From: Microbulbifer rhizosphaerae
Lineage (GTDB): Bacteria; Pseudomonadota; Gammaproteobacteria; Pseudomonadales; Cellvibrionaceae
Length of the DNA: 64,000 nt
Assembly: GCF_014191725.1 (NCBI RefSeq)
Contig: NZ_JACHWZ010000003.1
Coordinates: forward strand, 1 to 64,000
Direction: 5' to 3'
Shown: one piece after another, positions 1 through 7,195 of the stretch
Layout of the letters: the number at the start of each line of letters is the position of its first letter
Position numbering within the stretch: position 1 is the stretch's first letter
Notes under the pieces: generated by a model
What the model was told of the DNA's origin: nothing
Database searches by the model: none
Seen by the model: only the letters and a program-made list of their open reading frames with translations
Program-made: the position numbers and the translations under genes

Positions 1-63
1 TTGCCTCCCGGCGAGGGCGGGGTAAGCCGCCCGCGGCTAGGGGCGGAGCCCCTATTGAGCGGG

Positions 64-220
64 ATTTAGACCCACAGATTCCGCTGAGGACCCTAGATTT
101 AGGGTGCGAGTGATCGAACTATGCAGAACCACCCAGCTTCGAAGAACGTCCTTCTTATCACACCATTTCGGCATAAAATTCACTTCATTATTTTTCATTT
201 AATAGTGCCAGGGTCTAAAT
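64..220. repeat. Inverted-repeat-bounded non-coding segment
   Basis: ATTTAGACCC at 64-73 is the exact reverse complement of GGGTCTAAAT at 211-220, so about 157 bp without a credible gene is bounded by 10-bp inverted repeats. Inside are two further hairpins: one at about 36-57 around GGGGCGGAGCCCC, and CCCTAGATTTAGGG at about 91-104. This is the shape of a small non-autonomous mobile element (MITE). No target-site duplication was confirmed and no transposase is present. It lies just beyond the last visible cassette gene. Confidence 0.35.
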
Positions 221-251
221 AGTTATAACGCCTGTGCAGCGCTTGGTTAGC
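221..251 (-). other. Short attC-like site, possibly degenerate
   Basis: On the minus strand the stop region of the upstream cassette gene reads GGCTAAC and about 20 nt later GGCGTTATAAC. These resemble the outer core boxes (RYYYAAC and GTTRRRY) of an integron recombination site. At about 30 nt it is much shorter than functional attC sites, so it may be internally deleted. The stop codon of the adjacent gene lies inside the first box, as is typical of cassettes. Confidence 0.35.
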
Positions 252-684
252 CTTCTAGCGCTGACGCCGATCTTAAGCGGTCAGCGATTACCTTGCCATT
301 TTGATTTCCAAGAATAATAAATTCTCGTTTCTTTCGAAAAACCTCTATAAACACCCTGCCATCATGGGGATAGTCACCCATCCCCAATTTTCTATTTGGA
401 TTAAATTCAACGGATTTAATTTCTGACAAAGGAATAGAGAAATTTGCTGAGCTAGTTTGTTTTAACTTCTTCTTCTCTATGTATGATCTTGAGTTTTCTA
501 GGTCCCCTGATACAGCTAAAATCCCAGTTGCATACTTAGTGAGTGGATCACCAAAAGTTACATGTGCTGCAGTCAATCCTCGGCAAATTTTGCCTTCTAT
601 TTTCCCTTCTTTAATGCTAATCAAGTAGGTACGGTTAAGTATTAACCCGTAATGCTCCATAGCGACAAATGACCAGTTTTTCAT
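247..684 (-). CDS. Integron-cassette hypothetical protein (145 aa)
   Basis: A 145-residue protein of unknown function. The chosen start is the ATG at 684; an upstream TTG would add two residues, and no Shine-Dalgarno is seen for either. There is no signal peptide or membrane span. The alternation of short hydrophobic and charged segments, with an Arg/Lys-rich C-terminal strand pair around residues 95-125, suggests a small beta-rich fold, but I do not recognise a family. It lies in an array of same-strand genes separated by attC-like sites: the site at 693-725 abuts its 5' side and the short site at 221-251 overlaps its stop. Its base composition is AT-richer than the housekeeping genes after 3650, consistent with transfer. 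Confidence 0.7.
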   Translation of the reverse strand: MKNWSFVAMEHYGLILNRTYLISIKEGKIEGKICRGLTAAHVTFGDPLTKYATGILAVSGDLENSRSYIEKKKLKQTSSANFSIPLSEIKSVEFNPNRKLGMGDYPHDGRVFIEVFRKKREFIILGNQNGKVIADRLRSASALEG

Positions 685-692
685 TTTCAAAG

Positions 693-725
693 GTTAACGT
701 TTTTAGCTGGAGCGCAGTTTACTGC
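693..725 (-). other. Short attC-like site between two cassette genes
   Basis: The minus strand reads AGTAAACTGCGC near the stop of the 155-aa gene and ends in ACGTTAACC just before the next gene. GTTAAC (693-698) matches the core box seen in the full-length sites of this array. The interior is only about 30 nt and is mostly an imperfect palindrome around GCAGTTTACTGC. It is either a minimal or a partly deleted attC. Confidence 0.4.
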
Positions 726-1186
726 GTCCACTTGTTGGGGGCTGCCAGCCAAAACGCTAAAGCACCAACTAGGCCGCATGTCCCAAGAAACGATACCCCT
801 TGGGCGAACTGAAACCAACCTGCCATTGTGGGGGCGCCATCAATCATTGTTAGCACACCGTTTACGGATGCACTTGTTTTTAGTTCCGGGTACTTCAGCG
901 GCCAAGTAAATATTGCCATCGGAACAGCAGCCAAAATAAATCCCGCGCCTAAGGTTGACCACCAACGAACCAGATTAAACCAGCGAAGAACAAAATAAGC
1001 TGGTAAACCGAGCAAAAGTACAAAAGCTGCGGAAACAAAAAAGCACAGTATTGCAAAATTTTTTGTGCGGATCCATATATAGGGATCGTCGGGCTCAAAA
1101 GCCTGATATTGGCCATAGAGATACCACAAGAGCATCAAAAGAGCGGGTAAACCTGCTGCAGATAAAAACGCGAGCACGATTCTCAT
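719..1186 (-). CDS. Integron-cassette multi-pass membrane protein (155 aa)
   Basis: A 155-residue unknown protein with about four hydrophobic segments: residues 3-25, roughly 43-68, 77-98 and 125-150. Short polar loops separate them, so it is an inner-membrane protein. The ATG at 1186 follows a GGGG-containing ribosome site 6-9 nt upstream. Small multi-pass membrane proteins are common cargo of chromosomal integron cassettes. Its 5' side abuts a group II intron remnant rather than an intact attC, so this cassette has probably been rearranged. I recognise no family and assign no function. Confidence 0.75.
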   Translation of the reverse strand: MRIVLAFLSAAGLPALLMLLWYLYGQYQAFEPDDPYIWIRTKNFAILCFFVSAAFVLLLGLPAYFVLRWFNLVRWWSTLGAGFILAAVPMAIFTWPLKYPELKTSASVNGVLTMIDGAPTMAGWFQFAQGVSFLGTCGLVGALAFWLAAPNKWTQ

Positions 1187-1199
1187 AAGACCCCTAACC

Positions 1200-1345
1200 T
1201 ATCCAATGCCTATTTAAAATCTCAAGGGCTGTACGAACTGCGAGACGGATGGATCAGGCTTCACCATTCTCAGTGAAACGCCCTGTGCGGACCCGCATGC
1301 AGGGTGTTGTGGGGGCTGAGAGTTAGAAACCCTTGGCTACCCGAT
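1200..1345 (+). mobile_element. 3' end of a group II intron (domain V-VI region), remnant
   Basis: The plus strand at 1278-1309 can fold as a group II intron domain V: CGCCCTG pairs with CAGGGTG around a TGCG-GACC-CGCA tip, with a CGC catalytic triad at the base as in class C introns. A GGGGGCTG-containing stem follows (domain VI-like), and the element ends in GGCTACCCGAT at about 1335-1345, the usual 3' terminus of such introns. No reverse transcriptase is present, so only the tail survives. It runs opposite to the cassette genes, as known for class C introns that insert into attC sites. The 5' limit is arbitrary. Assignment is from recalled structure, not a covariance search. Confidence 0.55.
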
Positions 1346-1438
1346 TATAAGCCCTGTACTTTGTTCGATAACTCGATTGTTTGTTCACGGTTTTTTGTAA
1401 CGACTAACCAATCAAACAGGACTTCGCTGTACTCTCCT

Positions 1439-1553
1439 GTGACAGCTAATCAGCCGCGGATTACTTTGTGTGCTTTTGGCAAGAAAATGTGAGCGCAGCG
1501 ACCGTGCAAAAAGTGAACAAAGTAAGGCGTCAGCTGCATTGCTTTGTTAACCA
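1439..1553 (-). other. attC site with a degenerate distal core box
   Basis: About 80 nt closely match the attC at 2322-2438, including shared blocks GAGCGCAGCGACCGTG and GCTGCATTGC, so the two are copies of one site family. The proximal box is intact: GGTTAAC overlaps the stop of the DUF2971 gene. At the distal end, however, GTTAACGC is replaced by GTGACAGC. Loss of the conserved GTT triplet where strand exchange occurs should disable recombination at that end. The intron remnant lies just beyond. Confidence 0.65.
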
Positions 1554-2317
1554 TCGGAGACTAGCACCCGCTCCAAGCAGTATGAACTTTGCGACAAAGT
1601 TGCCCTAAATATCTGTGCATTTGGCGCATAACTTTGTTTGAGTCGTAAAATCTTTTCCTCATTTTCTTTTGAGATACATGCACCCAAGATAATTTCTTTA
1701 ATTTTTTCTTTTTTAAATGGGTAAGTTCCAGAGCCACCTTCATACCTAAGCTTTATGAAACGGACCTCTTCTTCATAACTCCATACGTTCGATTTTCTTT
1801 GCATTGTCACTTCGAATAGTTCATTTAGATCTTTTTCATCATCTGAGCCAAATATCCCTGGATGAACCTCCGGGTATTCTGATTTATATCTAACTTCATG
1901 TAGACTACCGTAGTCATCGTCTAGCTCACAATTAAAATCAAAGCCGATACAAATTCCAGAATGTTTCATTGAGTAGTGAGACCACATGAGAATTTTATCC
2001 CACTTCTTGCTCAAGCAAAGAATACCGTAATTATTGAAAGTGTCATGAAGTCTCTCACGAACGGATCTTTCATCGGCCATACTAATGACTATTTGTTTCT
2101 CCAACTCCTTTCTTTTTTTGAAACCTATCCCTGGGTATTGCCTAGCAATATAATCCCGAGCATAAACTTTGCGTTGTTCTAACGTCTCAATGCCAGTGAT
2201 TTTTGGTTTTGATTCAAACGGATCATTAAATTCTGCTGGCTTTGCAAAATAGAGCAAACCTTCTTCGAAAACCTGCTCAAATTTATAATCATTAAAAGAT
2301 CGATATTTATATAGCAT
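1547..2317 (-). CDS. DUF2971 family protein in an integron cassette
   Basis: A 256-residue protein that starts MLYKYRSF and continues with the N-terminal signature of DUF2971 (a hydrophobic strand, then LLYFAKPAEFNDPFES). Around residues 120-135 there is MWSHYSMKHSGICIGFDF, the central conserved WSHY-x-GxCIGFD-like block of the family, so the domain is full length. DUF2971 proteins are soluble, biochemically uncharacterised, and frequent in integrons and defence-rich islands. The ATG at 2317 is the first codon after the attC at 2322-2438, and the stop sits inside the next attC, giving a textbook single-gene cassette. Codon use is AT-rich compared with the genes after 3650. Function is not assigned. 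Confidence 0.85.
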   Translation of the reverse strand: MLYKYRSFNDYKFEQVFEEGLLYFAKPAEFNDPFESKPKITGIETLEQRKVYARDYIARQYPGIGFKKRKELEKQIVISMADERSVRERLHDTFNNYGILCLSKKWDKILMWSHYSMKHSGICIGFDFNCELDDDYGSLHEVRYKSEYPEVHPGIFGSDDEKDLNELFEVTMQRKSNVWSYEEEVRFIKLRYEGGSGTYPFKKEKIKEIILGACISKENEEKILRLKQSYAPNAQIFRATLSQSSYCLERVLVSDG

Positions 2318-2321
2318 TTTT

Positions 2322-2438
2322 GGTTAACGCCGCAATCAAACGCGGCTTGCCTTGTGTGCTTTTTGCACGAAAATAGGAGCGCAGCGACCGTGTAAAAAGT
2401 GCACAAAATAAGACGTCGGCTGCATTGCCTGGTTAACT
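2322..2438 (-). other. attC recombination site (about 117 bp)
   Basis: On the minus strand the site begins at the stop of the 107-aa gene (AGTTAACC) and ends GGCGTTAACC just before the DUF2971 start. Both outer boxes carry GTTAAC-type cores, and the ends are complementary enough to fold. It shares most of its interior with 1439-1553. The length fits long attC sites of chromosomal integrons. Confidence 0.75.
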
Positions 2439-2756
2439 GCGAGACACGAAGGTTGATGCTATAAAGTGGTGCAACTCTGTTTGATTACACCAATACTCTT
2501 CGATTGTACCCCATTCTTTAAAAGAGCTTTCATTAAAGCCATCTTCAATATCGTTGTAATACAAACACTTGTTGCCGTAAATGGCGACTACCCAGAATCC
2601 ACCACCCTCATCGCCCATTGGCGACTGGAGCCATTTTTGCACTTCAGGCAGTTTGATCTTCTCCCAAACAAGCCTAGCCTCCGGGCCCATCTCATATTCT
2701 GAGACTTCTATGATGCCTTCTAAGTGGCTCTTTTTTATCGGTTCCCAAGTACTCAT
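2433..2756 (-). CDS. Integron-cassette hypothetical protein (107 aa)
   Basis: A 107-residue acidic soluble protein rich in Trp, Glu and aromatic residues (WEPIKK at the N-terminus, GGGFWVVAIYGNKCLYYND near the middle). It has no signal peptide, membrane span or motif I can name. The composition, a Tyr/Trp-rich central strand followed by an acidic patch, resembles small immunity or SMI1-like proteins, but that is only an impression. It is a clean cassette: an attC at 2766-2861 lies upstream, and its TAA stop is inside the attC at 2322-2438. Confidence 0.7.
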   Translation of the reverse strand: MSTWEPIKKSHLEGIIEVSEYEMGPEARLVWEKIKLPEVQKWLQSPMGDEGGGFWVVAIYGNKCLYYNDIEDGFNESSFKEWGTIEEYWCNQTELHHFIASTFVSRS

Positions 2757-2765
2757 TTGGTTTTA

Positions 2766-2861
2766 GCAGTTAACGCCCGCAGCACCGGCCCAGCAAGCGT
2801 ATACTGGCCTGTTTTTCAAGGCCAGTGCTTGCTGGGTCCGTGTGGCTGCGTTTGTTATGCA
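2766..2861 (-). other. attC recombination site, well conserved (about 96 bp)
   Basis: This is the best site of the array. On the minus strand it opens with GCATAACAAACGC and closes with GGGCGTTAACTGC, the classic R''-L'' and L'-R' arrangement, close to Vibrio-type repeats. The interior is a long imperfect palindrome in which CCCAGCAAGC and ACTGGCC pair across a GAAAAACA loop, as needed for the folded bottom strand recognised by IntI. Confidence 0.85.
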
Positions 2862-2867
2862 TTGCTG

Positions 2868-3017
2868 CTAGTTTTTACATCCGTTTTTGGCGCACGTAAT
2901 GCGCTCTGATGAGTTTACCCAATGACCCGGATTAGCATTTGTATTAGTGCCGCACCCAGTAGTGCCGCCCTTAGATCCGCTGTGGACTTCTCCGGTGGGT
3001 GTGTGTTTTACGGCCAT
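2868..3017 (-). CDS. 49-aa Gly/Thr- and Cys-containing cassette protein
   Basis: A small gene with ATG at 3017, TAG at 2868-2870, and a strong ribosome site (AAAGGAG, 7 nt upstream). The 49-residue product starts MAVKHTPTGEVHSGS, has a central GCGTNTNANPGHW stretch, and ends ITCAKNGCKN, so it has Cys at 22, 42 and 47. The spaced cysteines and His residues suggest a metal-binding or redox knuckle; that is inference. It is followed by the well-formed attC at 2766-2861, so it is the first recognisable cassette on the attI-proximal side. I have the impression that similar tiny proteins occur in other marine genomes but could not check. Confidence 0.7.
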   Translation of the reverse strand: MAVKHTPTGEVHSGSKGGTTGCGTNTNANPGHWVNSSERITCAKNGCKN

Positions 3018-3192
3018 ATCTCAACTCCTTTGCTTGGTGCGAGTTAGTGTACGTCAAAGGGTCTATTCCCACCCCCCATTTGCACACGTTGTAATGCGAA
3101 AATCAGCCGAAATACGGTAATCGCAAATCCTTCAAGGCACGGTCATTCTGATGTGCATAACAGTTAATTCAAAAGACACCGCAATATATCTA

Positions 3193-3236
3193 CCAACTCT
3201 CTATCTGCAGACCTCCAACTCTCTATCTGCAGACCT
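3193..3236. repeat. Perfect 22-bp tandem duplication
   Basis: Two identical head-to-tail copies (3193-3214 and 3215-3236) begin CCAACTCTCTATC and end TGCAGACCT. The TCTATCT core recurs in degenerate form nearby (about 3300-3315 and 3405-3415). Confidence 0.9.
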
Positions 3237-3261
3237 CTCGGATATCTCTACAGGGAAAAAT

Positions 3262-3420
3262 TCTTAAAAATCAATGAGTTCGACTAAGTTGGCGCCATTT
3301 TCTACAGATAGATAGTGCAGCTTGGCTTTCTATCTTTTCATTAAAGGTGCTTTTGATCATATTGAGAATCCCTTAAAAGTCAATGAGTTAGCGGGTATTT
3401 TTCGGAGATAGATGAAGCTG
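3262..3420. repeat. Pair of diverged direct repeats
   Basis: Two blocks about 108 bp apart share TTAAAA, then TCAATGAGTT, and about 30 nt later AGATAGAT and GCAGCT or AAGCTG in the same order (3262-3320 and 3370-3420). The region is AT-rich and non-coding. Function unknown. Confidence 0.5.
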
Positions 3421-3620
3421 CTGCTGAATTCTGCTTGACGTGTGATGATGCCGGTAAATTCTGTATATAAAAACAGCAAATGAGGCACTCTCACGAATGA
3501 CATGTGCTGTCGATTGCCTCGGATCGGGTGCTAGAAGGGTAGCTTGATGAGCGGGGATGGCGGGCCTGCGGCCCGCAAGCCGAGCTGGGGCTCGGTGTTC
3601 CCAGGGGAGGACTCCTTAAG

Positions 3621-3645
3621 GTAAAAGCCCCGCATTGCGGGGCTC
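3621..3645 (-). terminator. Rho-independent terminator of asnS
   Basis: A GC-rich perfect stem (AGCCCCGC-ATT-GCGGGGCT, 3626-3644) lies immediately downstream of the asnS stop. On the minus strand it is followed by TTTTA. Confidence 0.85.
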
Positions 3646-3649
3646 GATA

Positions 3650-5050
3650 TCAAAAGGCGATATTTTTCGGTGTGCGCGGAAATGGAATAACGTCGCGGAT
3701 ATTGCCCATTCCGGTGACGTAGGAAACGATGCGGTCGAAGCCCAGGCCGAAGCCGGCGTGGGGGACTGTGCCGTAGCGGCGCAGGTCTCGGTACCAGTCC
3801 AGGTGTTCCATGGGAATACCCATTTCGTCCATGCGCGCGTCGAGTTTTTCCAGGCGCTCTTCCCGCTGGGAGCCGCCGATAATCTCACCGATACCGGGGG
3901 CCAGTACGTCCATGGCGGCGACGGTTTTGCCGTCGTCGTTCATGCGCATATAGAAGGCCTTGATATCCTTGGGGTAGTTGAGCACGATCACCGGTTTCCT
4001 GAAATGCTTCTCGGCCAGGTAGCGTTCGTGTTCCGAGGCCAGGTCGACGCCCCAGGCAACCGGAAATTCGAATTTCTCGCCGCACTTTTCCAGGATTTCG
4101 ATGGCCTCGGAGTAATCGATGCGCGCGAAGTCATTCCCGATAATATTTTCCAGTCGCGAGATGGTCTCCTTGTCGATACGCTGGGCGAAGAAGGCCATAT
4201 CGTCGGCGCGCTCTTCCAGTACTGCCTTGAATACGTATTTCAGCATCGCTTCGGAGAGGCTGGCGATATCCGCCAGGTCGGCGAAGGCGACTTCCGGTTC
4301 CACCATCCAGAACTCCGCCAGGTGACGGGTGGTGTTGGAATTTTCTGCACGGAAGGTGGGGCCGAAGGTGTAGACCTTGGACAGCGCCAGGCAGTAGCTC
4401 TCCAGGTTGAGCTGGCCGGAAACGGTGAGGAAGCTCTCCTCGCCGAAGAAGTCCTGGGAGTAATCCACCTCGCCCTTGTCGGTCAGCGGCAGATTGGTCT
4501 GGTCCAGGGCGCTCACCCGGAACAGTTCGCCGGCGCCCTCGCAGTCGGAGGCGGTGATGATCGGGGTGTGTACGTAGTTGAAGCCGCGCTCGTGGAGAAA
4601 GCGGTGGATCGCCTGGGCGATGCAGTTGCGCACCCGCGCCACGGCGCCGCTGACGTTGGTGCGCGGGCGCAGGTGGGCGTGTTCGCGCAGGTGCTCCATG
4701 GTGTGGCGCTTGGGGGACATGGGGTAGGTATCCGGATCTTCCACCCAGCCGACCACTTGTACTGAGGTCGCCAGGATTTCGATGGATTGGCCCTTGCCTT
4801 CGGAGGGCTTGATGGTGCCCTCGATATCCACCGCGCAGCCGGTGGTCAGGCGCAGCACCTCCGACTGGTAGTTGGCGATATGGGATTCGACCACCACCTG
4901 GATGGGATCGAAGCAGCTGCCGTCGTGCACGGCCAGGAAGGACAGGCCGGCTTTGGAGTCGCGGCGGGTTCTGATCCAGCCCTGCACCCGGGTGCTGCTG
5001 CCCTCGCGGTCGCTGGACTTTAATAGGTTATTTACAGACTCAACTTGCAT
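3650..5050 (-). CDS. asnS: Asparaginyl-tRNA synthetase
   Basis: A 466-residue class IIb aminoacyl-tRNA synthetase, the same length as the E. coli enzyme. It charges tRNA-Asn with asparagine using ATP in the cytosol. The N-terminal OB-fold anticodon-binding domain (about residues 15-100, with [12 protein letters not shown]) precedes the catalytic domain. Class II motif 2 is visible as [21 protein letters not shown], motif 3 as [15 protein letters not shown], and the C-terminus is the family-typical IPFPRTPKN. The ATG at 5050 gives the standard N-terminus. It is transcribed alone, with its own terminator at 3621-3645, and forms the conserved chromosomal boundary of the cassette array. Confidence 0.98.
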   Translation of the reverse strand: MQVESVNNLLKSSDREGSSTRVQGWIRTRRDSKAGLSFLAVHDGSCFDPIQVVVESHIANYQSEVLRLTTGCAVDIEGTIKPSEGKGQSIEILATSVQVVGWVEDPDTYPMSPKRHTMEHLREHAHLRPRTNVSGAVARVRNCIAQAIHRFLHERGFNYVHTPIITASDCEGAGELFRVSALDQTNLPLTDKGEVDYSQDFFGEESFLTVSGQLNLESYCLALSKVYTFGPTFRAENSNTTRHLAEFWMVEPEVAFADLADIASLSEAMLKYVFKAVLEERADDMAFFAQRIDKETISRLENIIGNDFARIDYSEAIEILEKCGEKFEFPVAWGVDLASEHERYLAEKHFRKPVIVLNYPKDIKAFYMRMNDDGKTVAAMDVLAPGIGEIIGGSQREERLEKLDARMDEMGIPMEHLDWYRDLRRYGTVPHAGFGLGFDRIVSYVTGMGNIRDVIPFPRTPKNIAF

Positions 5051-5167
5051 GGGTGTGCTCTTATCTATTATTCGATTGGGTGGGGGAGCGGGTCCCGCCT
5101 ACTCAGTGAATTACCGGCGCATATTGACGTTTTGGCGGAGGGAAATCCAGCCCCGGGGGCGGGGCGG

Positions 5168-7192
5168 TCAGAGGTGGTCCCGCGGGATTTGCCGGTGCCA
5201 GTTCTCGGCAAAGACCCGGCTGTCGCCTTCCCAGGCGTCCAATTCGGCGTGGATGTAGAAGTTGTTTGTATCCGCGGTGAGCAGGGTGCGGGTGGTGGTG
5301 CGCACGGACCAGTTGCCGCGCCGGAAGATGCGCTCGGTGCGGGTTTCACCTTTCAAAGACATGAAGTCGTCATCGCGATAGCTGTACCAGTTCCAGATAC
5401 GGTTGGCGACTTCCATATCGATCTCCTCGATATACCTCAGGCCGTCGTCCTTGATCACTTCCAGCACCGATTCATCCAGGGCCAGGTCCCGGTGCACCAG
5501 CCAGTTGTGGTTTGGGGGTTCTATGAACTGGATATCTATCGGTTTGGCGCCCTCCGGCGGTTCAAATTGGATATCCTCATCCTCCGGGCGGGGATCGCGC
5601 TCCGGCAGTATCAGTCGGCTGCCGGCGGGGAAGATACTGAGCCGCACCGGTTTGGGGGGCGGCCAGGCCAGGGCCCAGTAGGAGGTGGAGAGGCTCAGGC
5701 GCAGCCGGTGGCCGGCGGGGAAGTTCTGGCCGATATAGTTCATTGAAACCCAGATTCGGTAGCGCTTCCCCGGTGTCAGTGGTTCCGGCTCGGCGTGCCC
5801 GTTGCGGTGGGTCAGGTTGAACAGGCCATAGGTTACCCGGGTCGCTTTACCGTCCGGCGCTACGTCGGATAGCCGCGCGGCCACCATGGCTACCGGCTGG
5901 TTGCAGGTGAGCTCCAGTTGGACAGAGGGGGCTCCGAGGATCTCCACCTCTCTATCCAGCGGTGCGCTTTCTAGAACCAGGGCACCGCCGTCTTCCTCGC
6001 GCTGGTCGTGGGGCAGGTCCGGCGCGGCGGTATAGGAGCACCACTTGCCGGCGAACAGCCCGACGCTCAGTGGTGACTGGATCTCTACCATTTCCTCCCG
6101 GGAGCGGGGCGGTTCATTGCCCACCAGTATGCGGCCTGAATCCAGTGGGTAGCTGACTTCGCGGATGTCCGGTGCCGGCCAGCGTCTTTCCCCCACCCAG
6201 CGGCCGGGCCGCTCAAGATATCGGGTGGTGGGAGGCACGCTGTCCTGCATCCAGGCGCGCAGCATGGGCTCGTCCATGATCCCGGTGTCCATGCCTTTCA
6301 GCCAGTGGTCCCACCAACGCAGGGTTTCCTGCAGGAAGCCGATCGCCGGGCCCGGCGCCCCCTGGTGGGGGTACTTATGGCCCCAGGGGCCGATTAGTCC
6401 CTGGCGCGGTACTTTGAGATGTTCCAGCAGGCGGAAGATCGCGTTGGTATAGCCGTCGCTCCAGCCCCCAACCAGCATCACCGGACAGCGGATGGCACCA
6501 TAGTGCTGGCTCACCGAGCCGTGTTCCCAGTAGCCATCGCGGTGTTGATGGCGCAGCCAGATATCCAACCAAAGGCCGCTGTGGCGCAGGCGCTGGAACC
6601 ACATATCGCGCCAGCGCTCGCCCACCAGCGCCGGGTCCGGCGGGCAGGTGTTCACCGAGAACATGGTGGTGGCTTCGGACAGGTTATCCGTCAGCAGACA
6701 GCCGCCCATATAGTGCATGTTGTCCAGGTAGAGGTCGTCGGTGGAGCAGGCGGATACCACTGCCTTGAGTTGCGGCGGTGCCAGTGTGGCGATCTGCAGG
6801 GCATTGAAGCCGCCCCAGGAGATACCCATCATCCCCACATTGCCGTTGCACCAAGGCTGCTCCGCCAGCCAGCGGATAACCGCCACGCCGTCGTCCAGTT
6901 CCCGCTGCCGGTACTGGTCCTTGAGTATGCCGCCAGACTCGCCGCTGCCGCGCAGGTCCACGCGCACACAGGCGTAGCCGTGCCCCGCCAGGTAGGGGTG
7001 CATGATAGAGTCCCGCAGCCGGGTCATATCCCGCTTGCGATAGGGAATATATTCCAGGATCGCGGGCACCGGCTGTTGCATGGCTGTTTTCGGCAGCCAG
7101 ATCCGCGCGGCCAGGCGGCAGCCGTCGGGCATGGGAATTTCCACATGTTCGCGCATTTCCACCGCGTGTGGGAATTCCTCCACCACTTTCAT
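5168..7192 (-). CDS. CocE/NonD-type S15 (X-Pro dipeptidyl-peptidase-like) hydrolase
   Basis: A 674-residue serine hydrolase of the peptidase S15/cocaine-esterase family. The alpha/beta-hydrolase core holds a GISWGG nucleophile elbow (Ser125), Asp246 in GGWSDGY and His272 in GPWGHKYPH, a complete triad. The second half (about 400-674) is the beta-rich X-Pro C-terminal domain, with RLRLSLSTSYWALAWPP typical of it. Substrates in the family range from X-Pro dipeptides to esters and acylated compounds, so specificity is open. No signal peptide is seen, so it is probably cytosolic. Its ATG at 7192 lies 3 nt after the stop of the ATP-grasp gene; the two are surely co-transcribed and probably act on related amide compounds. 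Confidence 0.88.
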   Translation of the reverse strand: MKVVEEFPHAVEMREHVEIPMPDGCRLAARIWLPKTAMQQPVPAILEYIPYRKRDMTRLRDSIMHPYLAGHGYACVRVDLRGSGESGGILKDQYRQRELDDGVAVIRWLAEQPWCNGNVGMMGISWGGFNALQIATLAPPQLKAVVSACSTDDLYLDNMHYMGGCLLTDNLSEATTMFSVNTCPPDPALVGERWRDMWFQRLRHSGLWLDIWLRHQHRDGYWEHGSVSQHYGAIRCPVMLVGGWSDGYTNAIFRLLEHLKVPRQGLIGPWGHKYPHQGAPGPAIGFLQETLRWWDHWLKGMDTGIMDEPMLRAWMQDSVPPTTRYLERPGRWVGERRWPAPDIREVSYPLDSGRILVGNEPPRSREEMVEIQSPLSVGLFAGKWCSYTAAPDLPHDQREEDGGALVLESAPLDREVEILGAPSVQLELTCNQPVAMVAARLSDVAPDGKATRVTYGLFNLTHRNGHAEPEPLTPGKRYRIWVSMNYIGQNFPAGHRLRLSLSTSYWALAWPPPKPVRLSIFPAGSRLILPERDPRPEDEDIQFEPPEGAKPIDIQFIEPPNHNWLVHRDLALDESVLEVIKDDGLRYIEEIDMEVANRIWNWYSYRDDDFMSLKGETRTERIFRRGNWSVRTTTRTLLTADTNNFYIHAELDAWEGDSRVFAENWHRQIPRDHL

Positions 7193-7195
7193 TTT

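Larger units (their letters stand above)
3018..3620. other. Non-coding stretch between cassette array and asnS
   Basis: No credible gene is seen on either strand over about 600 bp. The integron integrase and attI would be expected here if the array were complete, because cassettes read away from this side; neither is visible. The stretch holds a perfect 22-bp tandem duplication, a pair of diverged direct repeats (annotated separately), and a GCGGGCCTGCGGCCCGC palindrome near 3559-3577. Confidence 0.6.

Noticed and set aside
1304-1492. 62-aa plus-strand ORF over the intron remnant and attC
   Set aside because: It crosses the intron 3' end and an attC, has no ribosome site, and its sequence resembles no protein family.
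3018-3649. Integron integrase or attI
   Set aside because: No open frame of tyrosine-recombinase size or motif on either strand.
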